This document shows positions 44,820 through 54,384 of a stretch of 64,000 nucleotides of DNA, one piece after another. Position 1 is the first letter of the stretch. The number at the start of each line of letters is the position of its first letter. Position numbers and translations under genes: made by a program. Under the pieces are notes generated by a model that was not told the DNA's origin, did not search any database, and saw nothing but the letters and a program-made list of their open reading frames with translations. Source of the DNA: an uncultured Ilumatobacter sp. (lineage in GTDB: Bacteria > Actinomycetota > Acidimicrobiia > Acidimicrobiales > Ilumatobacteraceae); assembly GCA_937919625.1 (NCBI GenBank), contig CALFRK010000060.1, positions 28,643 to 92,642 on the forward strand, written 5' to 3'.

Positions 44820-44826
44820 CACTCCG

Positions 44827-45576
44827 ATGGCAGAAATCGCAGACGAGCCCGACCAACCGTCGGCGGATCCGGTCGAATCGACCGTGTTGCTGATCGAGGA
44901 CGATGTTTCGATTCGGGCGTTCGTCCGCAACCGGCTCGAGATCGACGGGTACCACGTGACAGAGGCGGCGAGTGGCGAGGAGGGCCTCGAGAAGCTCACG
45001 CCATCAACGATCCTGGTGATTGTCGATGTCGGTCTGCCGGGAATCGACGGGTTCGGAGTGGTACGGGCGATGCGCCGCATCTCGCGGGTACCGATCGTGA
45101 TGATGACGGCTGCCGCCGACGAGGGCGATCGGGTGTTCGGCCTGGAGCTCGGTGCCGACGATTACATCATCAAGCCGTTTCTGCCGCGTGAGATGATGGC
45201 CCGCGTGCGGGCAGCGATCAGGCGCGGGTCGCCCCTGCAATCGGCGTCGGGTTCAACCGAGGAGCCGGCAGCGATCGTCGAGAGCGACGGACTCTCGATC
45301 GACCCAGCGGCGCGCGAGGCATTGGTCGATGGTGTTCTCCTGCCGCTGACGGCGCGCGAGTTCGAGCTGTTGCGGTTCCTCGCCGAATCGCCGCGTCAGG
45401 TATTTAGTCGGGAGCAGTTGTTGCGCCAGGTCTGGGAGGTCGAACCAGGCTGGTTGGGGACCTCGACGGTGACCGAACACGTACATCGCGTGCGGCGCCA
45501 GTTGGAGAGCCATTCAGGCACCACGGCACGAATTGTCACGGTTCGTGGTGCAGGATACCGCTTCGACCCTAAATAG
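44827..45576 (+). CDS. OmpR/PhoB-family response regulator
   Basis: A 249-residue two-domain regulator. The receiver has acidic pair IEDD, phospho-acceptor Asp in IVDVGLPGIDG, Thr in MMTAAADEGD and Lys in DDYIIKPF. The winged-helix output domain has LTAREFELLRFLAESPRQVFSREQLLRQVW and ends in TVRGAGYRF. Partner of the divergent kinase. Its natural target is the operon starting 104 bases downstream, which carries three 11-bp direct repeats suitable for this class of regulator. Confidence 0.95.
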   Translation: MAEIADEPDQPSADPVESTVLLIEDDVSIRAFVRNRLEIDGYHVTEAASGEEGLEKLTPSTILVIVDVGLPGIDGFGVVRAMRRISRVPIVMMTAAADEGDRVFGLELGADDYIIKPFLPREMMARVRAAIRRGSPLQSASGSTEEPAAIVESDGLSIDPAAREALVDGVLLPLTAREFELLRFLAESPRQVFSREQLLRQVWEVEPGWLGTSTVTEHVHRVRRQLESHSGTTARIVTVRGAGYRFDPK

Positions 45577-45616
45577 TTAGCGGATCGCGGTGTTATAACC
45601 ACACAGCGTGCAATTC

Positions 45617-45649
45617 TATTGATCAGCCGTTGAGAAGCGGTTGATCATC
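45617..45649 (+). promoter_or_regulatory. Three 11-bp direct repeats, candidate response-regulator box
   Basis: TATTGATCAGC, CGTTGAGAAGC, GGTTGATCATC in uninterrupted tandem, with TTGA recurring every 11 bases. This head-to-tail, 11-bp spacing is what OmpR/PhoB-type regulators bind. It lies 31 bases before the start of the large secreted-protein gene; GTTATAAC (45592-45599) is a further short palindrome upstream. Confidence 0.6.
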
Positions 45650-45679
45650 ACCCAATCTTGATCCTGTTGGCTATGCGTC

Positions 45680-48600
45680 ATGAGTGATTCGGTGGAGAAT
45701 CGCTCGGGCGGACGATCTAGAATTCGACGTTCGGTCGGGCTGTTATTTGTTGGTGCGATGATCGCGGGGGCCGCAGTGGTACAACCACTGTTGTCGACGA
45801 CGGCTCACGCGGAGTCCTTGGTGACGTTTGACGTGCGAACGTCGCGCGACAGCCTGGATGCGTCCGGGCCGAACGGTGGCGACCCGATAGTGCACTGGAA
45901 GTATCGGATCGACCGTGACAACACGGGCGACCCCTTCGCTGACGTGGCCGATTGCGAAGCGGACGATCCCGCCAGCCCTGGCAACCCGGACACGGGTGCC
46001 CCGAGTTTCGGGTTCCCGGTGAACTTCCCGGACAACTGCGCGTGGCAGTCGATGCAGTCGTTCATGCCTGGCAATCACACCGCTGACGGCAGCCCGATCG
46101 TCACACAGGGCGACGAGACCGACTTCGAGCCGACCGGCATGTTCTCCGCCGGTATCGACCTGGCGAACGGCAAGTACCTGATCTCGGTCACTGCCGATGG
46201 CCACAAGATCGGCGGCGCCAACTTCACGATCGATGCCGCTACGCCCGCCAACCAGACGATCACCGTTCTGCTCGACCCGTATCCGTTGCCGCTCGTCACC
46301 CTGCGGGCGCGCGTGTTCAACGACATCAGCACGAACGGCCAGATCGACTACCCGGCCGAAGGGGTGCCCGCCGGCGCGACCGCCCCCGACTGGTCCGCAG
46401 ACGGAGGCATGGCCGGCTTCACAGCCACCATCAACGACTGGGCCGCCGAGGTCACCACCGACTGGTACGGCAACGCCTTGTGCACCGAGTACGTCACCAC
46501 GACGGGCAGCCAGGACGATCCCCTGGTGCTCGACCCCGATGGCAACCCGCAGGCGATCGAAGGCACTGGCGGCCAGTGCGTCAGTGACTACAACGGCGAC
46601 ATCGTCCTCCGAAACCTCGGCCCCAACCGGTACGCGATGACGATCGCTCCGCCTGCCGACGACCCGAGCTGGATCCAGACCACCACCCTCGAGGGTGGCC
46701 TCGACTGGGACATCTGGGCGATGGAGGGCTACACCGGCTTCGACACCGAGTTCAACGTCGGTGGCGAAGCGGTGCCGTGGGTCAACTTCGGCTACGTGCG
46801 TGAGCGCGCCGCCGTCGGCGCGCCGAGCAGCCCTCTGTACTACACCCTCGGCGATGCCGGTACCGGCGCCATCACGGGTGTCGTGGGCCACTACGACGCC
46901 TACACCCCGAGCGTGGGTCAGGGTCCGGCGACCGGCGACACGTGGGGCGGCTACTCGGGCACCAAGATCACCGGCCCGATCGAGAACCCCGTGATCGCAC
47001 TCGTCGACCTGCAAGACGGCGACCGGGCGATCTGGATCGGCGAGGGTGACGAGAACGGCAAGTTCACGATCACCGGCGTCCGCGACGGCGAGTATCAGGT
47101 GACCATCTGGGAGAAGAACCTGCTGACCCTGCTCGACTTCTTCCAGGTCACGGTGACCAACGGCGAAGTCGTCGACATTGGCGTGGTGGGCCTCACCGGC
47201 TGGTTCGCCAACTTCCACGGCACCGTGTTCCTCGACCACAACGAGAACGGTCGCCAGGACCCGGGCGAGCCTGGCGTTCCCAACATGGGCCTCACCTTGC
47301 GTGGCCGTGAGAACAACGTGGTCGAGAACGGCCAGAATGCTACGACGTCTGGTCCCGACGGGGCTTACGAGTTCGAGAATGCCTACCCGTACACGATGTG
47401 GGTGGTGATGGAGGCGTACAGCGATCGTTTCCATACGACTGGCATCACGTACCAGGCGAGCAACCAGAACACGCCCACCACGGTGCGCGGCGGCGGTGTC
47501 GACATCAATGTGCTTCCGATCATCGGCCAGACGATGCGCATCGACTGGGGCGTCGTGCCCTACAAGAAGGACGAAAACGGCAGCATCGCAGGTTCGGTAT
47601 TCTCCGACACGACCATCAACGAGCTCGACGCCCGTCTCGCCGCGGTTGAGGATTGGTCGACAGGCGTTCCCGGCATTACGGTCAACGCGTACACGGCGGT
47701 GTCCGACGGCGTCGGCGGTTGGACTAAGGGCGTGTTGGTCGACACGACCACGACCGAGACCTGGGGCCGGCCGGGCGTCTGCACGGCTCGTGACGCCGCC
47801 GGTGATCCGATCGTCGATCAGCTGGTCTTCCCGTACGACACGGGTAACTGCATCGAGGCGCCGCTGACCGGTATCCAGGTCGACCCGATGGCCGACGGCG
47901 AAGGCGGCTTCGGCGCCCGTGTTAACGGCAACTTCGGCTTCGGCACCCTCGCCGCTGGCAAGTACATCGTCGAGCTCGACATCCCCAACGACGACCACGG
48001 CCGCCCGCTCTACAAGGTGGAAGACGAGGAGTCGGTGAACGTGTTCGCCGGCGACGTCTACACGGCGCAGAACAACCCGAACCCCGACGCCGGTGGCGTC
48101 TTCGACTTCGGCGGTCAGATGGACACCGGCCTTCTGCCGATCTCCGATCCGGCCACCCAGGCGCCCAGCGCGGCCGCGGTCTGCGTCGGTGCGTCCCACG
48201 TGGTCAACATCCTCGAGAACCAGATTGGCTCGGCCCTCCCGAACCCTCGTGCCAACGCTCCGTTCGCGGATGCAGGTGGCACGCCCTACCAGGGTGTCTC
48301 GATGCCGGGTTGTGAGGCCAAGCTGATCGAAGTGGTCGACGGCCGCTCGGTCGCCCCGGCGTTTACGCTCTACAACGACGTGCCGCCGCCGGCCCACTTC
48401 TGGGGCTACACGGTGGACGACCTCAACGTCGACACCAACCCCCGTCGTGCCAGCTTCGGTGAGGTGCGCGGCCTGTCGTACTCGCCCACGGGCGTCTACA
48501 ACTGGGCCGGCCGCCTGATTACCCAGGTCAACGCCGACGCCAATGGCATCTGGGAAGTCCTGGTGCCGTCGACCACGACGATGAACTGTCCATCGCCTGC

Positions 48601-51565
48601 CGGCGTGTGCCCTGGGATGTACCGGTTCGTCGGTAACGACCCGGGCACACCTTCGGCGCCATTCCGCGGGTACAACCCGAGCTATCGCACGATCGCCGCC
48701 AATTTCCAGGCCTGGCCCGGAGTCAACACGATTGCCGACACGGCGCCGACCCAGGTCGGAGCCTCGATCCAGGCCCCCGGCGGAGCATTCAACGCCTTGT
48801 CGGTGTGCGCCGCCGAGGACACGCGACCCCATGTGTTCCGTGTCAACCGCCCGTATTCGGTGATGGGTAACTTGGGCACGCCGCTCGACCTCGTTATCGA
48901 CGGCGTCGGGTTCGGCACACTCAAAGGTGAGTTGCGGCTGGTTGACGTCGACACCGACTCGGTACAACACGTCTTCGACCTGTCGACGGTCACTTGGTCC
49001 GCGACGCAGATCAGCACGACCATCCCCAACGACGGCAGTGTCCGCGCCGGTGTGTACCAGATCGAGATCGTGCGTCCCGACGGCGTGCGCCCCGTGAACA
49101 CGGTCTCCTACCATGTCGTCGGGGCGGGCTACAACCCGCGCATCCTCGAGGTAGGCCCCGGCAAGACGTTCGACCCCAACGACCCCGCCAAGCCGGCCAA
49201 CCGGCGTTCGCTGCAGTCGGCGATCGACCGCTACCGCAATCCGGGCAACCGGGGCGTGCTCGTGGTGGTCTACCCGAACACGATCAGCGACACCAACCTC
49301 GACGGTGCTTACTACGAGAACCTGATCATCTCGACCCCGGTCACAGTGCAGGGTGTCGGCGCTGGAGGCCCTGGGGTGCCGGGCACCGTGTTGCACGGTG
49401 GCAACTTCTGGGCCACCGGGTACGACCCGACCCAGCCGTTCACGTCGGTCGAGCTGATCGCCGACGCCTGGTACACCAAGCTCGGGGGCATCAACTGGCA
49501 GGGTAATCAAAACATCGCCGACGGATCGGTTGTATACGTGATCTCGGGTGTCGCCGCCAACGGCAGCCCGTACTTCACCAGCAGGCGGGTCGCTCGACTC
49601 GACGGTCTCAAGATCACCGGTGGTGATCAACGTGACTTCCCGGGCAACATCCAGCAGATCGGCGGCATCGTCACGCCGACCGGCGCGGCCAACGCCCAGA
49701 CCCAGGGTGGCGGTGTGTTCCTCAATGGGTTCACCCCGAACTTCCACATCACGAACAACGTGCTGACCACCAACGGTGGCGCCTATGGCGGCGCGATCCG
49801 GGTCGGAACCCCGTTCTCGGGTGACAACCAGAACGACGACCTCGTCATCGCCCACAACCGGATCGTCGCCAACGGCGGTTCGCAGCTGGCCGGTGCGGTG
49901 GCACTGTTCAACGGCGCCGAGCGCTACGTCGTCTCCGACAACGACATCTGCGGCAACTCGTCCACCGAGTATGGCGGTGGCATCAGCCACTACGGCTACA
50001 GCCCCGGTGGCCGTATCGAGCACAACCGCATCACGCTCAACTCGTCGTACGACGAGGGCGGCGGCGTGATGATCGGCGGCGAGTTGCCTGCCGACCCGAC
50101 CCAGCTCTCCCAGGGTGCCGGTTCGGTTGCGGTGCGCAACAACGTCATCTCCGCCAACCTGGCGAACGACGACGGTGGCGGCCTGCGTTTCCTGCAAGCG
50201 GGCAACTTCCGGTTCGACGTGACCAACAACATGATCACCAACAACGTGTCGACCCACCAGGGTGGCGGCATCGCCCTGAACGACGCCCCGGACGTACGCA
50301 TCGTCAACAACACGGTGGCCCACAACATCACGACGGCGACGGCGATCACCAGCGACGGCTTGCCGGCGCCTGCCGGTCTGTCGACCACCGGTCACTCGGC
50401 CCAGATGCAGGCAGCATTACCCGCAACTGCCGACGCGTTCAGCAACCCACTCTTGGAGAACAACATCTTCTACGACAACCGGGCCGGCACATGGGCGGGT
50501 ACGGCTGGGATCATCGGCATCGGCCAGGCGGGCGACGCTACTGACGTGTACAACTGGGACATCGGCGCTTCCGACGGCTCCGGCGACCCGACGGTCTCGT
50601 ACTCGCTGGTGCAGGCGCCGCTGGGTACCGTTGACGGTGGCTCGAACATCGGTGGAGACCCAATCTTCGTGAACCCGAAGGTGACGCAGGTCGCTGCGTA
50701 CACGTGGCGCAACTACCAGCGCTTCCGTAGCGCTGTGATCTTGTCGTACGACGTGACCCAATCGCCGATCGGTGACGATCACCTCCAGGGTGCGTCGCCG
50801 GCGATCGACGTCGGCACCATCGGCGCCGAGTTCGACATCGACAACGAGACGCGCCCGATGGGGATCGGCTGGGACATGGGTGCCGACGAGGTGACCGCTG
50901 CCGTCACGTACGGCCCGTTCACAGGCGTGCTCGACGACTTCGAGCGTGGCGCCGGTAACAACGCCAACATCAACATCGGGCTCAGCCCGGCGTGGTGGAG
51001 CGGAAGCACGGCCAACTCGAGGGCGCGAATCCTTAACTTCCCGACTACCGACAACCGGGCCCTCGCCACGTGGCGAAACGGCACCCTCACGTGGGTCGGT
51101 GATGACGAATTCGGCGACAGCCAGGAAGCGTATGTCACGTTCCTCAGGACGCCGACGCTTAACAGTCGGTCCGGCCTGTTCCTGGCGGCTACCGGTCTGC
51201 GCGCCAACGGCCTGTTCCAACGAGCGTCGTCGTACGTCGAAGTGGCCTACAACCCGGTCGCGGGAGGTATTCAGGTTCGTACCAAGCGGGCCGGCTTCCG
51301 CAGCTCGAATTTGCGGGCGGTGCTACCCGCGCCGTTCTCGTCTGGCGACTCGCTGCTGGCGCGCATCAACGTGAACGGCGACCTCGAGGTGTACAAGCAA
51401 CCTGATGGTTCCCCCTGGGAGCTGCTTGGAGTCGTCGAGCTCGGTTTCGGTGCCCAGGCCTGGCCGGTTCCGGACACGCCGGCAGGTGGTCGGATCGGAA
51501 TCAACTCCAGCGGCAACGTCCGCCCCGCTCGACTCGACAACTTTGGGGGAGGCGAGGTCCGATGA
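45680..51565 (+). CDS. Very large secreted protein (SdrD-like B repeats, IPT-like domain, beta-helix, C-terminal lectin-like domain)
   Basis: A 1961-residue exported protein, first gene of the operon. A signal peptide (RRSVGLLFVGAMIAGAAV, cleaved after about residue 44, TAHA) is followed by beta-rich repeats of Cna/SdrD B type, for example GTVFLDHNENGRQDPGEPGVP and VFNDISTNGQIDYPAEGVP, which often bind calcium. Then come an IPT/TIG-like segment (GTPLDLVIDGVGFGTL), a right-handed beta-helix (about 1340-1580, with repeats such as FHITNNVLTTNGGAYGGAI), and a C-terminal jelly-roll-like domain. No wall anchor is seen. Probably a scaffold for the oxidases encoded after it (inference). Its stop overlaps the next start (ATGA). 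Confidence 0.88.
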   Translation: MSDSVENRSGGRSRIRRSVGLLFVGAMIAGAAVVQPLLSTTAHAESLVTFDVRTSRDSLDASGPNGGDPIVHWKYRIDRDNTGDPFADVADCEADDPASPGNPDTGAPSFGFPVNFPDNCAWQSMQSFMPGNHTADGSPIVTQGDETDFEPTGMFSAGIDLANGKYLISVTADGHKIGGANFTIDAATPANQTITVLLDPYPLPLVTLRARVFNDISTNGQIDYPAEGVPAGATAPDWSADGGMAGFTATINDWAAEVTTDWYGNALCTEYVTTTGSQDDPLVLDPDGNPQAIEGTGGQCVSDYNGDIVLRNLGPNRYAMTIAPPADDPSWIQTTTLEGGLDWDIWAMEGYTGFDTEFNVGGEAVPWVNFGYVRERAAVGAPSSPLYYTLGDAGTGAITGVVGHYDAYTPSVGQGPATGDTWGGYSGTKITGPIENPVIALVDLQDGDRAIWIGEGDENGKFTITGVRDGEYQVTIWEKNLLTLLDFFQVTVTNGEVVDIGVVGLTGWFANFHGTVFLDHNENGRQDPGEPGVPNMGLTLRGRENNVVENGQNATTSGPDGAYEFENAYPYTMWVVMEAYSDRFHTTGITYQASNQNTPTTVRGGGVDINVLPIIGQTMRIDWGVVPYKKDENGSIAGSVFSDTTINELDARLAAVEDWSTGVPGITVNAYTAVSDGVGGWTKGVLVDTTTTETWGRPGVCTARDAAGDPIVDQLVFPYDTGNCIEAPLTGIQVDPMADGEGGFGARVNGNFGFGTLAAGKYIVELDIPNDDHGRPLYKVEDEESVNVFAGDVYTAQNNPNPDAGGVFDFGGQMDTGLLPISDPATQAPSAAAVCVGASHVVNILENQIGSALPNPRANAPFADAGGTPYQGVSMPGCEAKLIEVVDGRSVAPAFTLYNDVPPPAHFWGYTVDDLNVDTNPRRASFGEVRGLSYSPTGVYNWAGRLITQVNADANGIWEVLVPSTTTMNCPSPAGVCPGMYRFVGNDPGTPSAPFRGYNPSYRTIAANFQAWPGVNTIADTAPTQVGASIQAPGGAFNALSVCAAEDTRPHVFRVNRPYSVMGNLGTPLDLVIDGVGFGTLKGELRLVDVDTDSVQHVFDLSTVTWSATQISTTIPNDGSVRAGVYQIEIVRPDGVRPVNTVSYHVVGAGYNPRILEVGPGKTFDPNDPAKPANRRSLQSAIDRYRNPGNRGVLVVVYPNTISDTNLDGAYYENLIISTPVTVQGVGAGGPGVPGTVLHGGNFWATGYDPTQPFTSVELIADAWYTKLGGINWQGNQNIADGSVVYVISGVAANGSPYFTSRRVARLDGLKITGGDQRDFPGNIQQIGGIVTPTGAANAQTQGGGVFLNGFTPNFHITNNVLTTNGGAYGGAIRVGTPFSGDNQNDDLVIAHNRIVANGGSQLAGAVALFNGAERYVVSDNDICGNSSTEYGGGISHYGYSPGGRIEHNRITLNSSYDEGGGVMIGGELPADPTQLSQGAGSVAVRNNVISANLANDDGGGLRFLQAGNFRFDVTNNMITNNVSTHQGGGIALNDAPDVRIVNNTVAHNITTATAITSDGLPAPAGLSTTGHSAQMQAALPATADAFSNPLLENNIFYDNRAGTWAGTAGIIGIGQAGDATDVYNWDIGASDGSGDPTVSYSLVQAPLGTVDGGSNIGGDPIFVNPKVTQVAAYTWRNYQRFRSAVILSYDVTQSPIGDDHLQGASPAIDVGTIGAEFDIDNETRPMGIGWDMGADEVTAAVTYGPFTGVLDDFERGAGNNANINIGLSPAWWSGSTANSRARILNFPTTDNRALATWRNGTLTWVGDDEFGDSQEAYVTFLRTPTLNSRSGLFLAATGLRANGLFQRASSYVEVAYNPVAGGIQVRTKRAGFRSSNLRAVLPAPFSSGDSLLARINVNGDLEVYKQPDGSPWELLGVVELGFGAQAWPVPDTPAGGRIGINSSGNVRPARLDNFGGGEVR

Positions 51566-53028
51566 ACAACGACAACATCAACTCGAACGAGACGGGCGGA
51601 CCGGTCATGGACAGCATTCAGGAGGTGGGAACGAGTCAGCTGAGCCGACGATCGTTCCTCAAGTTCGGCGTCGGCGGCGGAGTGTTGCTGCTCGGTGGCG
51701 GGGCGCTGGCGCTGCGCAGCAACGGGAGTGCGTCGGCCATTGACGCGATGTATGTGGGCCTCGCCGCCACCGACGGCTGGATCTCGATGCCGGTATCCGG
51801 CGTCGACGGTCCCGGCGTGCTGCCGCAGGATCCATTCTTCCCTGACACGCTCGCCCCCGACGGCTTCAACGTCTACTCGTTCGGATTCCGCGACGTTTCG
51901 CGACTCGGAGTGATGGACAAGGGACTGCGCTTCGGGGAGATCGAGAAGCTCCGTGGCCGGGTCCAGCACACGGCACCGGTGCTGCACCGAGGCTTACGCA
52001 ACGACCAATGGGAGGAGTTCCGGGTCGGCGAGAAGATCGAGATCGAGCTCTGGAACCTGGGGCTCTCCATGCGACCCGACCTCGCCGATGGCCACACCAT
52101 TCACTGGCACGGCTTCCCCAACCAGATCCCGTATTACGACGGTGTTCCTGAGACCTCGATCTCGGTGCCGGTCGGGCGTAGCTTCGTCTACGAGTTCTTG
52201 CCCGACGAAGCCGGTACCTACATGTACCACTGCCACTTCGAGGACGTCGAGCACGTGCAGATGGGTATGACCGGCGTGTTATTCGTCCGCCCTGCCGACT
52301 ACGACGACACGGCCTCGGCAACGAAGACGGTGTACGGAGCAGGCACCGGGAGTGAATTCAATCGCGAATTCACTTGGATGATCACCGAGATCGATCTTGA
52401 GGAGCACTGGTTGAGCTCACATGTGCAGCAGCCAGACTGGACCGAGCATCGTCCCGACGTGTTCTTGGTAAACGGGCGCACGTTTCCCGACACGCTGCTG
52501 CCGTCGTTCGACAACTCGGAGAACCCGACCGGCGGTAGTGAGGCCATCGACGCTGCCAACTTGGGGGGAGCCAACCTGCCGGAACGGCTTGCCTATCAGC
52601 CGGTCGGCGCACTGCTCGAGGGTGAACCGGGCGAGAAGGTGCTCTTGCGGATCGCCAATCTCGGCTTCCGGTCTCACTCGATCGAGTTGGCCGGTCTGCC
52701 CATGCGGATCGTCGGCATCGACGCCCAGTCGGTTACCGGTGGTCGACTCAGCTACGCCGAGACGGAGCTTGCCGGGCACGGCGATAACTCGACATTCGAG
52801 AGCGGTGAGCGGGTTGACGCGTCGTATGTGACCAACAGCATCGACGTGGCGCCGGGTGCCAGCTACGACATCATCATCGAAATCCCCGCTGGTGTCCCTG
52901 GCGATGTATACCCGATCGGCTCCCGGGGCATCACCGGCAGCGATAGTCGCGGCGGCGGCTCGATGCGATCCGAATTGCACGTTAAGCCAATAGGCAGCCT
53001 TGGCACCCAATCCAGGCCGAACTTCTGA
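51562..53028 (+). CDS. Tat-exported multicopper oxidase, N-terminal copper motifs only
   Basis: A 488-residue oxidase-fold protein. A Tat signal (SRRSFLKFGVGGG, residues 28-40) directs folded export. Copper motifs lie in the first cupredoxin domain: HTIHWHG (178-184) and HCHFEDVEHVQMGM (223-236), giving both trinuclear-site histidines and a type-1-like Cys/His/Met set. The second half (FRSHSIELAGLPMRIVGID) has the cupredoxin fold but lacks the expected HxH pair, so it may not form a complete trinuclear cluster alone. GAGG precedes the ATG by about 5 bases. An alternative start is residue 16. Confidence 0.9.
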   Translation: MNNDNINSNETGGPVMDSIQEVGTSQLSRRSFLKFGVGGGVLLLGGGALALRSNGSASAIDAMYVGLAATDGWISMPVSGVDGPGVLPQDPFFPDTLAPDGFNVYSFGFRDVSRLGVMDKGLRFGEIEKLRGRVQHTAPVLHRGLRNDQWEEFRVGEKIEIELWNLGLSMRPDLADGHTIHWHGFPNQIPYYDGVPETSISVPVGRSFVYEFLPDEAGTYMYHCHFEDVEHVQMGMTGVLFVRPADYDDTASATKTVYGAGTGSEFNREFTWMITEIDLEEHWLSSHVQQPDWTEHRPDVFLVNGRTFPDTLLPSFDNSENPTGGSEAIDAANLGGANLPERLAYQPVGALLEGEPGEKVLLRIANLGFRSHSIELAGLPMRIVGIDAQSVTGGRLSYAETELAGHGDNSTFESGERVDASYVTNSIDVAPGASYDIIIEIPAGVPGDVYPIGSRGITGSDSRGGGSMRSELHVKPIGSLGTQSRPNF

Positions 53029-53044
53029 GGCGGAGGAAGTACTC

Positions 53045-54373
53045 ATGAGCAAGATTCGATCCAAGTGGATGGCGACCGGCGCCGGAGTGGCGCTCGTCGC
53101 CGCCCTGTCCGCTGTCGCCCCACTTCCCGGTGCCGGCACAACTGCCGCTGCGGACAATCACCCCGAGTCGGGCGTGATCTGCACGGAGTCGACCACATCG
53201 ACCCTCGGCACGGCCAGCTTCGCTCTTTCGGCGAAGGACGGCACGATCCTCACCCCCGACGGCAACACGGTGTACATGTGGTCGTACTCGGCGGGCGCAG
53301 GCTCGTTCCAGTATCCCGGACCGACGCTGTGCGTGACGCAGGGCGACGAGGTCACCGTCACCCTGCGCAACCGCCTCTCGGTGCCGACCTCGATCTTGTT
53401 CGAGGGCGTCGAGGGTGTGTCGGCAGACGGTGCTCCCGCTAGCGTCGAGACCGTCGGCGGCCTGGTCAGTTCGCTGATCCAGCCGGTGTCCACCGGCCGT
53501 TCCATCACCTACACGTTCATCGCACCTGACCCGGGCACCTACCTGTACCAGAGCGGCACCGATCCGCTGCTGCAGCGTGAGATGGGCCTCCACGGAGCCC
53601 TCATCGTGCGACCCGGCGACTTCGCGTTGACGGCCACCGAGCGAACCGTCTACGGCGACGACAGCCTTGACTTCGGCGGCAACTCGTCGACCTCGTTCGA
53701 CCAGGACCAGGAATACGTGCACCTGTTCAGCCAAGTCGACCCGTCGATCCACCTGTTGGTCGAGACGGGGCAGGGCGACAAGATCGACTTCAGCCAGTAC
53801 CGGCCCCGCTACTTCATGATCAACGGTCGGTCGTTCCCCGACACGATCGCCCCCAACGAGGCGCCCTGGCTGCCCAATCAGCCATACGGCGCGATGGTGC
53901 ACCTCCAGGCGATCGGCCAAGGCCAAGAACTTCCGTCGGTGATCCGGTATCTCAACGCCGGCCCGACGGCTGTGCCGTTTCACCCTCATTCCAACAGTGA
54001 GGAAGTGATCGGTATCGACGCTCGACCGCTCGTGGAGACGGCGACTCCTATGGTCGCCTCGATCGACCGGTTTGCGATCGATGTCCAGCCGGGCCAGACC
54101 ATCGACGCTCGGTTCTCTTGGACCAACACCTTCGCCAGCACCCCTCAGCAACCCGTGCCCGATGCACGCAACCTGCAAGACGGTGGCTTCTGGAGCGGCG
54201 ACGTTTTGCTCGGCCAGTCAGGCACCAAACCCACGGGTGGTGATGCCTTCAATATCTGCGGCGAGTACTACCACGTCGCCCACAACCACGCCCTCTATGC
54301 AGCCACCAACTATGGCGCAGCGATGGGCGGCCAGCTGACCCTGGTTCGTGTCGATCCAGTCAGCGGATGCTGA
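53045..54373 (+). CDS. Multicopper-oxidase-fold protein, C-terminal copper motifs only
   Basis: A 442-residue secreted cupredoxin-repeat protein. Sec signal peptide (about residues 1-37). In the first domain the usual HWHG and HSH positions read LFEGVEG and YQSGTDP, so copper ligands are lost. The last domain instead keeps FHPHS (313-315) and HVAHNHALY (410-418) with GAAMGG after it. These complement those missing in the preceding oxidase. ATG at 53045 is chosen because GGAGGAAG stands 5 bases before it. Confidence 0.87.
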   Translation: MSKIRSKWMATGAGVALVAALSAVAPLPGAGTTAAADNHPESGVICTESTTSTLGTASFALSAKDGTILTPDGNTVYMWSYSAGAGSFQYPGPTLCVTQGDEVTVTLRNRLSVPTSILFEGVEGVSADGAPASVETVGGLVSSLIQPVSTGRSITYTFIAPDPGTYLYQSGTDPLLQREMGLHGALIVRPGDFALTATERTVYGDDSLDFGGNSSTSFDQDQEYVHLFSQVDPSIHLLVETGQGDKIDFSQYRPRYFMINGRSFPDTIAPNEAPWLPNQPYGAMVHLQAIGQGQELPSVIRYLNAGPTAVPFHPHSNSEEVIGIDARPLVETATPMVASIDRFAIDVQPGQTIDARFSWTNTFASTPQQPVPDARNLQDGGFWSGDVLLGQSGTKPTGGDAFNICGEYYHVAHNHALYAATNYGAAMGGQLTLVRVDPVSGC

Positions 54374-54384
54374 GGAGCATGATC

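Noticed and set aside
45743..50395. A 1550-codon open frame on the minus strand opposite the large secreted protein
   Set aside because: It lies wholly antisense to a gene with signal peptide and recognisable domains; the minus-strand translation is rich in Arg/Val/Gly/Asp with no motif. Long antisense frames are expected in GC-rich DNA.
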